Assembly (NCBI GenBank): GCA_051453625.1
Contig: JBOZIK010000001.1
Span: 89,869,448 to 89,933,447, forward strand
Direction of reading: 5' to 3'
Source of the DNA: Welwitschia mirabilis
Lineage: Eukaryota > Gnetophyta > Gnetopsida > Welwitschiales
Length of the DNA stretch: 64,000 nt
Part shown: piece after piece, positions 1 through 12,700 of the stretch
Position numbering within the stretch: position 1 is the stretch's first letter
Layout of the letters: every line of letters begins with the position of its first letter
Notes under the pieces: model-generated
What the model was told of the DNA's origin: nothing
Seen by the model: the letters and a program-made list of their open reading frames with translations, nothing else
Database searches by the model: none
Made by a program: the position numbers and the translations under genes

Positions 1-748
1 TAACCACCTCACCTTCAACCTCACCTAGGATTATTAAACCTAAGTATTCAATATTCCCTACCAATACTTAAAAAAATCTATAAATGTCCATCTATTCTTT
101 ATTGCAAAATAAAGTTAACAAATAAGTAAACATAATAGGCCATCAATGGTAAAACCTCAAAAATAGTTACAATCTTAATTCGCAAAATCATCCAAATTTC
201 TCTTAGAAGTAAGAAAATATCCCATAATAAAATTTCTAGCCTAAAAATTTGTTTCCCTCATCTTCTAATTCTTACCCTTCATCATCAAACAATCAAATTA
301 CTTTACCTAACTCATGGGAGGATGCCTTCATGAAAACACAAATGTAAACAAATCAAAGATTTGATAAAATAAATTAAATCCTTGAATAAAGCATAAGAGA
401 ACTTCAACAAATCACCACCCACATTATTTCATCAATAAATTAAAGAGAAATATGGAAACATCCAATGAGTGTTCAATCAAGTATTCAATCAAACCAAAAG
501 TAGTTAGGTTTATGAAAGGGATATAACACTTATAAGAGACCAAGTTTATACAAATTAGAACAAGGAAATAGTTAGAAAATCCACCCATACAAAATAATCC
601 TAAGAACAAATAAAATCCTATAAAAAATAAGGGAAAGGATAAGAGTAAAGATGCATCACCTATTTACAAAGAGCCATTACATTTTCCTCAATAATGTAAG
701 AAGGAGAACATAATGAAAAAGTAATTAAAGGTCCTATAAATTTTCAAA

Positions 749-1470
749 GAAGTTAAGATAAACATCCCTATTCTAGAAGCCACTAAATAGGTCCCCTCCT
801 ATGCTAAATTCCTTAAGAACTTATGCATTATAAGAAGGCAAATGAACATTAAATCTAAAGGCTTTTTAGCTTAACAAATAAGTGCAATTCTCCAAAACCA
901 ATGTCCACCAAAGTTTAAAGACCCTGGCTGTCCCATAATTACTATTATCATAGGCAACAAATAACTCAACTACGCATTATTGGATTTATAAGCTAGTATA
1001 AACTTGCGTCCTTATAGAATCTATAAGGAGTTACTTAAAGGAACTCAAGAGCATGAAAATCCAACTCTAATTAGTAGACAGCTTTATTAAAACACCATTA
1101 GGAGTCATTAATTATGTCATAATTAGAGTGGATAGTTGTTATTTTCTAGAATATTTTGTGGTTTTGCACATGGAGAATTCATTAAACTAAACAGTTCTAT
1201 CATATTAGGAGTGCGTTTTTACAAACTTCAAATGTCTTAATTAATTACAAGAATGAATTAATAAAAATTTCATTTGATAACATAATCATAGAGTTAAATG
1301 TCTTTAATGCCATAAAGTTTCCATTAAATGACAAAGCGATAGATCATGCATATAGGATAAAAAGCATTATTGAGAATCAGGAACCTCACTTTTCACTCTC
1401 TTAAAAATGCTTAAATAGATTTCTCTTAAGAAATATGTCCATAGCTCAAAACAAAATTGAATTGGAACTC
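749..1470 (+). pseudogene. Element E: gag end and aspartic protease relic (Athila/Tat-type Ty3/gypsy)
   Basis: One frame from 749 reads EVKINIPILEATK, then PPKFKDPGCP at 905-934, then LLDL-stop-ASINLRPY near 977. This is the retropepsin active-site region of Athila/Tat elements, whose protease processes the Gag-Pol polyprotein. The catalytic Asp codon is at 983-985. The Gly two codons later has become TAA at 989-991, so the enzyme is dead. A later segment, FDNIIIELNVFNAI (about 1275-1315), matches the end of the family's protease domain. Stops interrupt the frame throughout. Nothing upstream of 749 could be read as gag. The protease is followed without a break by the linker and RT of the same element. 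The family is clear; the exact domain edges are estimates. Confidence 0.8.
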
Positions 1471-2440
1471 AATTGCTTAATTATCTGAGATACACTTTCT
1501 TAGGGGATAACTCCATCTTTCTGGTAGTTATAAATTCTTTTTTTACCCCATCCCAAGAAGATAAATTACTTAAACTCTTAAGGAAGAACAAATAGTTAAT
1601 ATGATAAATCTCTATGACATTAGAGGCATTGACCCTAGTATTTGTATGTGCCATACTATTTATAGGAAAATGTCAAACCATACATTAAAACACAATGAAG
1701 GATAAATCCAACTATGAGGGAAGTAGTTAAAAACAAGAAAATTAAAGTTCTCGATAATGAGATTATCTATTCTATTTTAGATAGTAAGTGGGTAAGTCTA
1801 ACTTATACTATAGTAAAAAAATCAAGAACTAACCTTATTCCTAATGAATATAATGAGCTTATCCTTGTCAGATTTACTATAAAATGGAGGATGTTTATTG
1901 ATTATAGGAAAGTAAATGTTGTGTTTAGAAAAAAAAGATCATTATCCCTTTTCTTTCCCAATTAAATTTTAGAACAACTTGTAGGATACTTTTTTACTCT
2001 TTCTTTAATGGATACTTAAGTTATAATCAAATTGAAATTCCTCCTAAAGATTAAGATAAAATCACCTTCACTTGTCCTTATGGAATTTTCACTTACAAAT
2101 GAATCCCCTTTGGCCTATGTAAATACTTTCCACTTTTAAATGTTACATAATTGAAATCTTCTCCCACTTATTAGATTTAGATGTTAAAACCTTCATGGAT
2201 GATGTTTTGGTCTATAGAATCCCATTTAACCACTGCTTGGATAACTTAAAATATGTCTTAAAAGATGTACTAAAAAATTCCTTGTAATTAACTAGGGAAA
2301 ATATCATTTTATGATTAATTAAGGCATAGTTTTGGGACATGTCATCTCTAAGAAAGAAAGTGAGGTAGATCTAGCTAAGGTCTTCTTAATAACACACCTA
2401 CCAACCCCTCAAATACAAAAACATATTATAATTCTTAGAA
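1471..2440 (+). pseudogene. Element E: linker and reverse transcriptase relic
   Basis: The linker shows YTFLGDNS and QEDKLLKLLRKNK, in register with other Athila-like pol genes. An 83-codon open stretch (1714-1965) then covers the RT fingers, with IIYSILDSKWVS and FIDYRKVN. After frameshifts come QIEIPP (about 2030), FTCPYGIF and the catalytic box FMDDVLVY at 2192-2215, with both aspartates kept. RT copies the element RNA into DNA in the cytoplasmic particle. The FMDD form of the box and the neighbouring motifs fit the non-chromovirus Athila/Tat branch. The frame is broken at least at 1965 and around 2020-2130, so no product is possible. Confidence 0.85.
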
Positions 2441-2813
2441 CATGCAGTATATTATGGAAAATTTACTAATGAATTTAGTAAAATATCTAAGCCTTTGTGT
2501 GATCTTTTAATTAAGGACACCTCTTTCAACTAGACTCTAAAGTGTCAAAATACATTTTAATAACTTAAAGAAAAACTAAATACCATACTCATTATCTAAT
2601 CACCCAATTGAAAGTTACCTTCTGAGATTATGTATGATGTAAGTGATCTTGTAGTAGGAGTCGTATTAGGATAAAGAATTAATAAAAATCTTACTATGAT
2701 TTACTATGCTAGTAAAAGCTTAAATGACACCCAAATCAATTACACCATTACAAAAAAAGATCTTTTAGCCCTTGTTATTTTTCTTGAAAAATTTAGGTAA
2801 TACCTTTTAGGAT
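2441..2813 (+). pseudogene. Element E: RT connection and RNase H relic
   Basis: FTNEFSKISKPLCDLL (about 2460-2510) is the RT thumb/connection segment. From about 2610 the frame reads SEIMYDVSDLVVGVVLG, stop, then IYYASKSLND and LLALVIFLEKFR. This is the RNase H domain that removes the RNA template. Expected Gln codons are TAA after VLG and after KFR, and a Trp has become TAG near 2531. The gene runs into a 949-base assembly gap at 2814-3762, which should hold the rest of RNase H. Confidence 0.82.
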
Positions 2814-3762
2814 NNNNNNNNNNNNNNNNNNNNNNNNNNNNNNNNNNNNNNNNNNNNNNNNNNNNNNNNNNNNNNNNNNNNNNNNNNNNNNNNNNNNNNN
2901 NNNNNNNNNNNNNNNNNNNNNNNNNNNNNNNNNNNNNNNNNNNNNNNNNNNNNNNNNNNNNNNNNNNNNNNNNNNNNNNNNNNNNNNNNNNNNNNNNNNN
3001 NNNNNNNNNNNNNNNNNNNNNNNNNNNNNNNNNNNNNNNNNNNNNNNNNNNNNNNNNNNNNNNNNNNNNNNNNNNNNNNNNNNNNNNNNNNNNNNNNNNN
3101 NNNNNNNNNNNNNNNNNNNNNNNNNNNNNNNNNNNNNNNNNNNNNNNNNNNNNNNNNNNNNNNNNNNNNNNNNNNNNNNNNNNNNNNNNNNNNNNNNNNN
3201 NNNNNNNNNNNNNNNNNNNNNNNNNNNNNNNNNNNNNNNNNNNNNNNNNNNNNNNNNNNNNNNNNNNNNNNNNNNNNNNNNNNNNNNNNNNNNNNNNNNN
3301 NNNNNNNNNNNNNNNNNNNNNNNNNNNNNNNNNNNNNNNNNNNNNNNNNNNNNNNNNNNNNNNNNNNNNNNNNNNNNNNNNNNNNNNNNNNNNNNNNNNN
3401 NNNNNNNNNNNNNNNNNNNNNNNNNNNNNNNNNNNNNNNNNNNNNNNNNNNNNNNNNNNNNNNNNNNNNNNNNNNNNNNNNNNNNNNNNNNNNNNNNNNN
3501 NNNNNNNNNNNNNNNNNNNNNNNNNNNNNNNNNNNNNNNNNNNNNNNNNNNNNNNNNNNNNNNNNNNNNNNNNNNNNNNNNNNNNNNNNNNNNNNNNNNN
3601 NNNNNNNNNNNNNNNNNNNNNNNNNNNNNNNNNNNNNNNNNNNNNNNNNNNNNNNNNNNNNNNNNNNNNNNNNNNNNNNNNNNNNNNNNNNNNNNNNNNN
3701 NNNNNNNNNNNNNNNNNNNNNNNNNNNNNNNNNNNNNNNNNNNNNNNNNNNNNNNNNNNNNN
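2814..3762. other. Assembly gap inside element E pol
   Basis: This is a run of 949 N. The domains on either side (RNase H, then the segment just before the integrase zinc site) are consecutive in this family, so the gap probably holds the end of RNase H. Open frames spanning the N run are artefacts. Confidence 0.95.
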
Positions 3763-5090
3763 AATAATGTGCAAACATCTTTATTCATTAATGATACTTT
3801 TCCAAATGAATATCTCTTTTAAGTAAAAGAAATACCTTGTCTTGTAGATATTACCAATTACCTAGTCTCTAAAACTATCCTCTTCTATTAGATAATCAAT
3901 AATTAAAAGATGTTTCTAAGCCAAGTTAAATATTTTTTAAAGAATAGTCCATACCTTTTTAAATACTATCCACACTAAGTCATTTACAAATATGTCCCTT
4001 AAACTAACATTTATGATATACTTAAACATTTTCATTTTGAGGCTTATGGGAATTACTACTCATCTAATAAGATTGTAATAAAAATACTCTAATTTGGTTT
4101 TTATTAGTGATCAATTTTTAAAGACTTCTATCTTTATTGAAAATCCTATGATAACTGTCAAAGGGTAGGGAGTCTGTTATGAAGAAAAGTAATGCCTTTA
4201 AATCTCATCCTTGTTATTGAACCCTTTGATGAATGGAAAATTGATTTTTAAGGCCCTTATCCATTATTAAGTGGATATTAATACATCCTTATGTGTGTCA
4301 AATACATAACTAAATGGGTTAAAGCATGTTCTTATTGAACAAACAATGCTAAAATAGTAGATAGATTCTTTAAAGAAAATAAATTAATTCATTTTGGCTA
4401 TCCACATGTTTTAATTAGCAATAGAGGGATACACTTTTATAATAAAATATACAATAATCATCTCACTAAATACAATGTTACAAATAAAGTTGCAACACCT
4501 TACCACCCATAAAGAAATGGCTAAGTTGAGGCTACGATTTGGGAACTTAAGAAAATCCTTTACAAAGTAGTAAACTCAACATGCAAAGATTGTTATTGCA
4601 AACTTAACAAGTCTTATGGACATACCACATTAGTTATAAAATACCCTTAAGAATATTACCTTTTTTATTATTCTATAGTAAAGCATGTTATTTTTTTATG
4701 TAACTTGAGCATATAACTTATTGGATGATCATGAATATGAACAAAGACTTAGAGGTTGCAAAGAAAAATAGGGTCATATGTTAATGAACTAGACAAGATT
4801 AGACATAATGCCTATGACAACATGAGAATAAATAAGGATAGGATGAAGACATTTCATGTTCAACATATCCTTAGAAAAACTTTTTAGGAGGAAGAACTAG
4901 TCTTACTATATAACTGATGCTTATATCATTTTCTAGGTAAAATAGTAGCTAAGTGAAAAGGATTCTTCTTAATTAAAAGAATATTTTATTACACAGAGTA
5001 AATCTCATTAAAATTTCAAAAAACAATCAACTCTTTAAAGATAATGCACACTCCCAAAAACATTATCATTTACTTACTCTAGTAACTTAT
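3763..5090 (+). pseudogene. Element E: integrase relic
   Basis: The order of motifs is that of an Athila/Tat integrase, which inserts the cDNA into the genome. The zinc-binding site is near 4018 (ILKHFHFEAYGNYY). Its cysteine pair is degraded: the first Cys reads Tyr at 4147-4149, followed by DNCQR. The catalytic triad reads D in WKIDF (4243-4245), N instead of D in ISNRG (4420-4422), and E (4528-4530) after PYHP-stop-RNG-stop-V. The two stops there are both TAA at expected CAA glutamines. The C-terminal part shows YVNELDKIRHNAYDN (about 4775) and VLLYN (about 4895). There are many frameshifts. It is the last recognisable domain of element E. Confidence 0.85.
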
Positions 5091-7442
5091 TGATCTTTGA
5101 AGCTTACTAATCTAGGCTATATACCCTTATAACAAAAATTAATAATAAGAGATTGCATTATCACCTAAGTAATGGTTAAAATCAAGTTTACTTATGGATT
5201 TTTAAGAAAAATAACATTTATTTGAAGTAGGTTTGTTAAGAACACATTTGCTTAAGATCTTCAATTTCAGTAAAATGTGGTTTAAAAGATGGGATTTATC
5301 TTCACATGTGCTCTTCAAGTAAAAGGTGTTTAGTGGGAATAAGACTTGTCTTGACTAGGATAATAAGCCAATGACCCCCTAAAAGTACATAAAAAATGAT
5401 TATGACTAGATGAAGAAACAAAAATAATATATCTTTTCTTCAAAAGCACATAACATTGATTACTTAGTTGGCTTTAGTTAACTATATTAGGGTTATGAAT
5501 GCCTACTAGAAATGTAGCTCTAATGATTTAATTTTAACATATTCAACTACATTGAGGCTATAAATGCTCACTAGTAGTGTAATACTAATTTCTACATAAT
5601 NNNNNNNNNNNNNNNNNNNNNNNNNNNNNNNNNNNNNNNNNNNNNNNNNNNNNNNNNNNNNNNNNNNNNNNNNNNNNNNNNNNNNNNNNNNNNNNNNNNN
5701 NNNNNNNNNNNNNNNNNNNNNNNNNNNNNNNNNNNNNNNNNNNNNNNNNNNNNNNNNNNNNNNNNNNNNNNNNNNNNNNNNNNNNNNNNNNNNNNNNNNN
5801 NNNNNNNNNNNNNNNNNNNNNNNNNNNNNNNNNNNNNNNNNNNNNNNNNNNNNNNNNNNNNNNNNNNNNNNNNNNNNNNNNNNNNNNNNNNNNNNNNNNN
5901 NNNNNNNTAGGATAATAAGCCAATGACCCCCTAAAAGTACATAAAAAATGATTATGAATAGATGAAGAAATAAAAATAATATATTTCTTCTTCAAAAGCA
6001 CTAACATTGATTACTTAGTTGGCTTTAGTTAACTATATTAGGGTTATTAATGCCTACTAGAAATGTATCTCTAATGATTTAATTTTAATATATTCAACTA
6101 CATTGAGGCTATAAATTCTCACTAGAAGTGTAATACTAATTTCTACATAATACAACATGCTTAACACTATTGGCAAAAAAATGTCATAACATTGAATGCT
6201 TAATGTGATTCANNNNNNNNNNCAAAGGCAAAATACTGAGGACATATGCAAAGGTAGAAATGAAAAATAAAGGAATAAAAAGATGGAAATCAGAGGCTTC
6301 ATGTAAACTATTATCTCTTAACTTTCATCCTTAGAATTTGCATTAATTTCTTAAATTCATATAAGTTATTTGATCAAAACTTAGCTTGGTTAATATTGCG
6401 ATCCATTAAAAATACAAAAATATAATAAAGGAATGATAACTTAGGATAGTTTTCTCATTTATTCAGTAGTTTCTAGTTTCACTCCATTCATGCATTTTCT
6501 ATCTCATTCACCTTACATCACTTCACTACGTTCCACTTCATATCGTTTTCATCAGAAAAAAGTCCTAATGCATTAATTGTTTTTATGGATAGATTTTCCA
6601 CTTAGTACATATTTGGTTTTAAATAGCTTACCCTTTTTCTTAGCTTAATTTTCATCATTTTTAATAAAATAACTTTCCACAATTTGTTTACACCTATGTT
6701 CTCAAATAACTTAAATGTTTTTATCACAAACTTTAAGGATAAAGTTCAATTTTGGTTAGGGGATATGACATCTAATTTTAATAAAAGTTTTGAATATGTC
6801 AATCACTTAAAATTGGTCATAAAATTTTCAAAATTATATCTTTATCATACTTAAGAAAATTCAACTTTGATAATTTTTCCATGTTTAACTATTTTGTTAT
6901 CATTTTTTTGCTAAGGCGCTAGCAAAGGACTAATTGCGAGGTGTGTTAACACATAAAAATTAAATTACTATTAATTTAAATGATTAATTAACCTTATTAT
7001 AAGACACTAATATAATTGATTTCANNNNNNNNNNNNNNNNNNNNNNNNNNNNNNNNNNNNNNNNNNNNNNNNNNNNNNNNNNNNNNNNNNNNNNNNNNNN
7101 NNNNNNNNNNNNNNNNNNNNNNNNATGATTAATTAACCTTATTATAAGACACTAATATAATTTATTTCATCATAAGAACCTATCTTCTATTAGTTTTCAT
7201 ATTAATTATGCACTTAACTATTTCTTCATGACATTTTTAGGTTTCTTAATCTCAATTAAAAGATATGGTTTAATTTTATGATTATTAGAGTTAACATACT
7301 AATAACACTAGTTAATACTACCAATTTTGTTATCTTATGAGCTAAAACCACCTCTAAAATCACATTTCTAGCATGTTATAAAATATTCCATAGAATGTAG
7401 TTATAGGCTTAACTAAATTTCACATCCAAAATTACTTACGTT
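5091..7442. other. AT-rich DNA downstream of element E, no gene seen
   Basis: No reading frame here resembles a known protein. It lies between integrase and an LTR-like segment, where Athila/Tat elements carry a long 3' untranslated region, so it may belong to element E. It contains a 307-N gap (5601-5907) and a 100-N gap (7025-7124). The sequence before each gap is repeated almost unchanged after it (5356 onward versus 5908 onward; 6980-7024 versus 7125-7168). Confidence 0.5.
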
Positions 7443-8880
7443 CTTATTAACATGTGGTAGTGATGACAAGGATTCATAGAGTAACATTTGGTAAGGCTAA
7501 TAAGGATGATGGTGGAGAAATATGACAAAGCCAGTGGTTGAGAGCATCTATAGTACTCCAGATCCAAGTTGTGGCACTATCATAAGCATCTTCACTAAAT
7601 AGAATAAAAGAAAAACCATCCTACCTAATGTAATCATGAAATTGTCCACCTAAAACTTCAAGCCAAGGTCTTATAATTGTGTCTCTTCCCCATCTATCGC
7701 TATAAAAGGATGTCAAACCCTTCATTGTATCATCTTTGCCTTTAAGAAATTAAAGCATTTTAGAGCATCAATTTGTAATGGCTTTCTAGGTGACTCTTTG
7801 GGGAAGTGAACTAGTTTTCAAGGATTGTATGAGAAATTCTTCTTATTTCTTCTTCCTTTACTATAAAGTTGTTCTTGTTTTGTAATAAAAAATTTATTTT
7901 CTTTGATTTCAATTCATAAGTAATATCATAATTTTAATGCTTAGGTAACTAATTTAGCTATTAAGTTTGTTTATTTGTGTGGTTTCATTTTATTACTTTG
8001 TCTTTTAATTCTGTATATTTTGGTTATTTTAGGATTTATTACTTTTTATTATCATTTCAAGATTAAAGAGTTAAGTTAATNNNNNNNNNNNNNNNNNNNN
8101 NNNNNNNNNNNNNNNNNNNNNNNNNNNNNNNNNNNNNNNNNNNNNNNNNNNNNNNNNNNNNNNNNNNNNNNNNNNNNNNNCTCCAGATCCAAGTTGTGGC
8201 ACTATCATAAGCATCTTCACCAAATAAATAAAAGAAAAACCATCCTACCTAATGTAATCATGAAATTGTCCATCTAAAACTTCAAGCCAAGGTCTTATAA
8301 TTGTATCTCTTCCCCATATCGCACTATAAAATGATGTCAAACCCTTCATTGTATCATCTTTTATTTTAAGAAATTGAAGCATTTTAGAGCATCAACTTGT
8401 GATGGCTTTCTAGGTGACTCTTTAGGGAAGTGAACTAGTTTTCAAGGATTGTATGAGAAGTTCTTCTTATTTCTTCTTCCTTTACTATAAATTTATTCTT
8501 GTTTTGTAATAAAAAAGTTATTTTCTTTGATTTCAATTCATGAGTAATATCATAATTATAATGCTTAGGTAACTACTTTAGCTATTAAGTTTGTTTATTT
8601 GTGTGGTTCCATTTTATTACTTTGTCTCTTAATTCCATATATTTTGATTATTTTAGGATTTATTACTTTTTATTATTATTTCAAGGTTAAAGAGTTAAGT
8701 GAATTTACCTATTAGCACATGAAGGATGAGATTATGTCCTATGACTTAATCCAAATTTACTTGATGGTTTGAAGTGTTTTGTAGAAAAGGTAATTGGATA
8801 ATATCATATTGAAGGAGTACTTAGGAATAAATCAATAATAACATAGAGGTAGTTTACTTTTTTCCTCTCTAAATGAATTT
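7443..8880 (+). repeat. LTR-like segment, possibly the 3' LTR of element E
   Basis: A TATA box (TATAAAAGG, 7701-7709) is followed by a pyrimidine-rich leader and an AATAAA-like stretch after TTTTGTAATAA (near 7890), the usual U3-R-U5 layout. Position and strand fit the 3' LTR of the plus-strand element E, but no second LTR copy is in the window and the TG/CA ends are not defined. About 520 bases (7557-8080) recur almost identically at 8181-8700 on the other side of a 100-N gap. This is more likely an assembly artefact or two alleles than two LTRs. Confidence 0.4.
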
Positions 8881-9056
8881 CATCTCTAAAAATCACTTTA
8901 TTTCTTCTTCTTTTTTCTTTATTTTTATAACTTAATTTAAAGTTAAAGCAGTATAAATCTAAACCAATACCCAATGTTATCCCTAAGAAAGAATGATATA
9001 TAAGTGAAAAATTAGCTTAAATTCAAGAAATTTTACTATAATTAACAAACACAGTA

Positions 9057-9130
9057 AGGGTTTATCATGGCATATTAGGGTTTATGATGATGCATCTAGG
9101 GTTTAATATGATGTAATAAGGGTTTTTAAG
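9057..9130 (+). repeat. Four-copy minisatellite of about 21 bp with AGGGTTT core
   Basis: The core AGGGTTT starts at about 9057, 9077, 9098 and 9119, with similar spacers such as ATGATGATGCATCT. The spacing is 20-21 bp. The core matches one plant telomere unit, but the spacing rules out a telomeric array. Confidence 0.6.
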
Positions 9131-9481
9131 GATGATCAACAAATAGCATAACAATGATTTCATGTGAGAAAGAAAGGCTATACTAGTTATTCTTGGACTT
9201 ACCCAGGCTTTCTTTACCTTTTTGGACTTAATGATCATAGTGTTATCCTTCTAGTTTAGAATTGATAAATCCTTGGTACAAGCCATGATCATTAAGATTT
9301 TCTTGCAATTTTACCTTGGGTAAGCCATGGCCATAATGTTATCAAGATTTACCTATGATTTCCCTTTGACATCTACTTCTTCCACAATGATTTTCCTTTA
9401 ATGCCTAGTCCTTTTAGAGTTATTTTCATTTAGTTCTTGGGATTTACATTTGACTAGCTTCTCATAAAATTCTGCTAGCTA

Positions 9482-9766
9482 CACTAGTTCACAATGTGAA
9501 AGTAGAAAAGTTAATTTAGAAATATTTTATTTTAAAGAAAAAATTATGACAGTTTAAAGCTCTCATTATTTTAAATTTTAATGATAGTTAAAAGCTATCA
9601 TTATATATATTTCAATGATAGTTAAAAATACATCATCTAATATTTTTAATTAAAAATAAAATTTAATATTTTATGCTATCTTAAAAACATCATTAATTAA
9701 AAGGCTATAGTTAATTTAATAACCCATTAGTAAAAACCATTATTGAAAGTCTTTTTTGTTTTAATG
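9482..9766. mobile_element. Candidate non-autonomous CACTA-type (EnSpm) miniature element, decayed
   Basis: The left edge begins CACTAGTTCACAA (9482). The right edge, read on the minus strand from 9766, begins CATTAAAACAAAAAAG, two changes from a common plant CACTA end. The interior carries small direct and inverted subterminal repeats, including the hairpin TAATGATAG / CTATCATTA (9579-9587 and 9595-9603) and further ATGATAGTTAAAA copies. No coding capacity is seen, and the 3-bp flanks (CTA and GAT) do not match as a target duplication. It could instead be an ordinary AT-rich palindromic cluster. Confidence 0.35.
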
Positions 9767-12700
9767 GATGTATAAGTGTAACTCAAATAGCAAGTTAAAG
9801 ATAAAACAAACCATAAATATGATAATATAAAAGATGTTCATCTATACTTAAATTATATTCATGAATAAAGTACTCATCTATGTTTTTGTATATTATTTAG
9901 TAATCTAGATGATAATCACATAGGTTTCAATTTTCTATAACTACTAATATGTTCCCATGCTAATTATCTAATATTTAACAATAGTGCCTTACAATGACAT
10001 ATGCCATTTTGATATTAGATTATGATGATATGGAATTATTTAATTAATATGAAGTATAATTCCCCCATAAAAATAAAAGTCTTTAATATAAATTATCTAA
10101 TCTCCATATGAAGAACATTTACCATAAACTTCTCTATCACATATAATATCTAACATCTTCATATGATATCTTTTTTGCTTTTTTCTCCTTTTTACATCCT
10201 TCCTTCTTCCATCCTTTCTAACTCCTCCATTTAAGGGTTTTTTTGAAAACAACATTTCCTACTCATTATGTAAAGATCATGGAATTCTATCGATCAAGAG
10301 AAGGGAGAAGAAAAAAATATAAAAGATCAAATACCACCATTAACTCCATCGTAGCAAAGAGTAATAACACTTGTATCTACTTCCTTCTAAGAGGAAAGGG
10401 AGCTCATGGAGATATAATCACTTAGAAAAATTAGGTGTAAATCTTTTGGAGAAGAAAGAAGATAAAATTTAAATATGTAATGCAAATATTTGATGAGATT
10501 ATAGAATCCTCTATCATAGAGGATGTAAAGACCCTTATGCTATAATATATTCTTCTATATGAGATGTACTCTCTTCTATCAACCCCTTTTTTTTCTATTT
10601 TTGTTTTTCACTTTCAAATAAGTAATGCTTTAATGATGAGTAATAGTAAAACCTATGCTTTTCTTCTTGTTATATATCTTTGTATTATATTTTATAACTT
10701 TCTAACTTAATTTAAACATTGGGAAGAATGTTTAAATTAATTATAAGGGTAGAAATCAATACTACTTTTCTAAATTTTTATTGAAAATCATTTAAGTTAT
10801 CAAAAAAATACATTTTTTAATTTTCTTAAAAAATTTTAAATGTTGAAAAATTACAAAGGAAATGAGATTTTTCTAATGAATTATTTTATCTTTCTTATTT
10901 CATTATTCAAGATACATTTTATGATATATAACTACTAATTAAAAATTTATAGTTCACTGATTTGGATGAATTGAATTATGGGTTTGGTATATAAAAAACA
11001 TATGTAAAATTTTTAGATTTTGAAATAACCTTTATATAACACTTACTTATAGGAATTTTCTAGGGGACTAGCAAATAACTAGTTGAGGGATATAATTGCT
11101 TGTAATTAATTTATTATTAACCATGCCTTATTCATTAATTTTTAAAATTATTATTAATGTCTAAATTTGATTATTTNNNNNNNNNNNNNNNNNNNNNNNN
11201 NNNAAAAAAAAAAAAAAAAAGAGAGAAAAAAAAAAGAGGAAAACCATCTAGACTTGTATTATTGGAGTTTTGGGGCTAAGTGAGTTTTATGAAGAAAGGA
11301 AAAGCTTATCAAATTATAAGTTAACAAGTTAACCTTACAACTAGAGTTAAATTAATTCATGAATACTTAATACTATATATCAATGTCTTACCATCTAATA
11401 AGATCCATCATTATCCATTTATTATTATAAATAATAAACCAATGAATATCTTTGCTCCTAAGTAGAACTATAAAAGTACAACCTATCTTAAGGATTAAAG
11501 AATTCCATTCTTCTTCTTTCGCTCATCACTTGATTAACCATGGATCTTGACCTCTGCTATTATGGAATTGATATTTTTATCCATCTATTGAAACTTTGTT
11601 ATTTTAGATCCAAAATTCTAATGGTCATGTTGAGAAATTTCTAATCATAATACTTTTAAAATTTCTTCTTCCTCACTAGGTGTGAGGAAATAAGTAACTG
11701 ATGAAACATCTATCATACTTTTCTCTAGATCTTGATCTATTCTCTTTAATTTTTCTATCAATGATAAATGCAATTTAATCTATGATTATATTTCCTTTAC
11801 TCTTCCATCTTTAATACAATCAAGACTATTGGTTATGTAATAGCATATTTTAAATGTTTTTTGTATTTTTCTTTTAGAATTATTCCTTACATTATTTGTT
11901 AGTGTTTAGATGATTAAATGCTATTTTATGATATCTTTTATACTATTGTAGTATTTCCTACATTTTAATTTTAAGATGTAATATTTTATTACTTAAATTT
12001 TTATAAGGGAAAAAGTATCTAAGCTAATTAATAATAAGTCTATCATATTTTTTTGGAATTTATTAGATGTGGATGTGAAATAACAAAAATTAAACTTTAC
12101 CTAATCACATGTAATTAATTGAATTTTATAACTAATAAACACAAATAACTTAAGTAAAATTAAAATGTCATTTCTTAAAATAAAAGTAAAATGTACAAAT
12201 AATTTTTATGTTTACATACATCTCAAAAGAAACATGAATCACTTCTATTCTATAATGCTAATAGTTTATCACTCTCTTAATAACATATATAAGTATAAAA
12301 TTTTATTCTTGTAAATTATTTCTATAATGAAGCTATGAATGGATTATGTATCATAGGAAAAAAATCAAAATAGAAATTTGCATTAGGAATTGCATCATGC
12401 ATTGAACTAGTTATATGCATAAAATATTATTATGAAATGTAAATAAAAAAGTGGAAATTAAGTGATACCAACTTATACACTCTAATTGTTAATTTTGTAT
12501 TTTAGTTAATCTTGTAATAATTAGGAAAAAAAAAAAGAAAAATAAAAGTTATATCATCTAACTAAGATAACTAGTTCAAGCATACTCTAATAACATTTTA
12601 ATAAAAAGGAATTTAATGAAGCACAGTACTAAGATTTGTTTGAACATCATGGTCCTAACCTAGGGGAATATAAAAATCCTAGTAAAACCCTAAAGATATT

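Noticed and set aside
424-609. 61-codon minus frame with hydrophobic residues
   Set aside because: It is opposite to element E, has no motif, and its length is expected by chance in AT-rich DNA.
2740-3788. Long open frames spanning N runs (also near 45892-46530, 53779-54342, 60295-61212 and 63300-63824)
   Set aside because: They are open only because N codons are not stops. At 60295-61104 the ends do belong to integrase, but the frame length is not evidence.
9057-9130. Interstitial telomere
   Set aside because: The TTTAGGG-like cores are 20-21 bp apart with unrelated spacers, not a contiguous 7-bp array.
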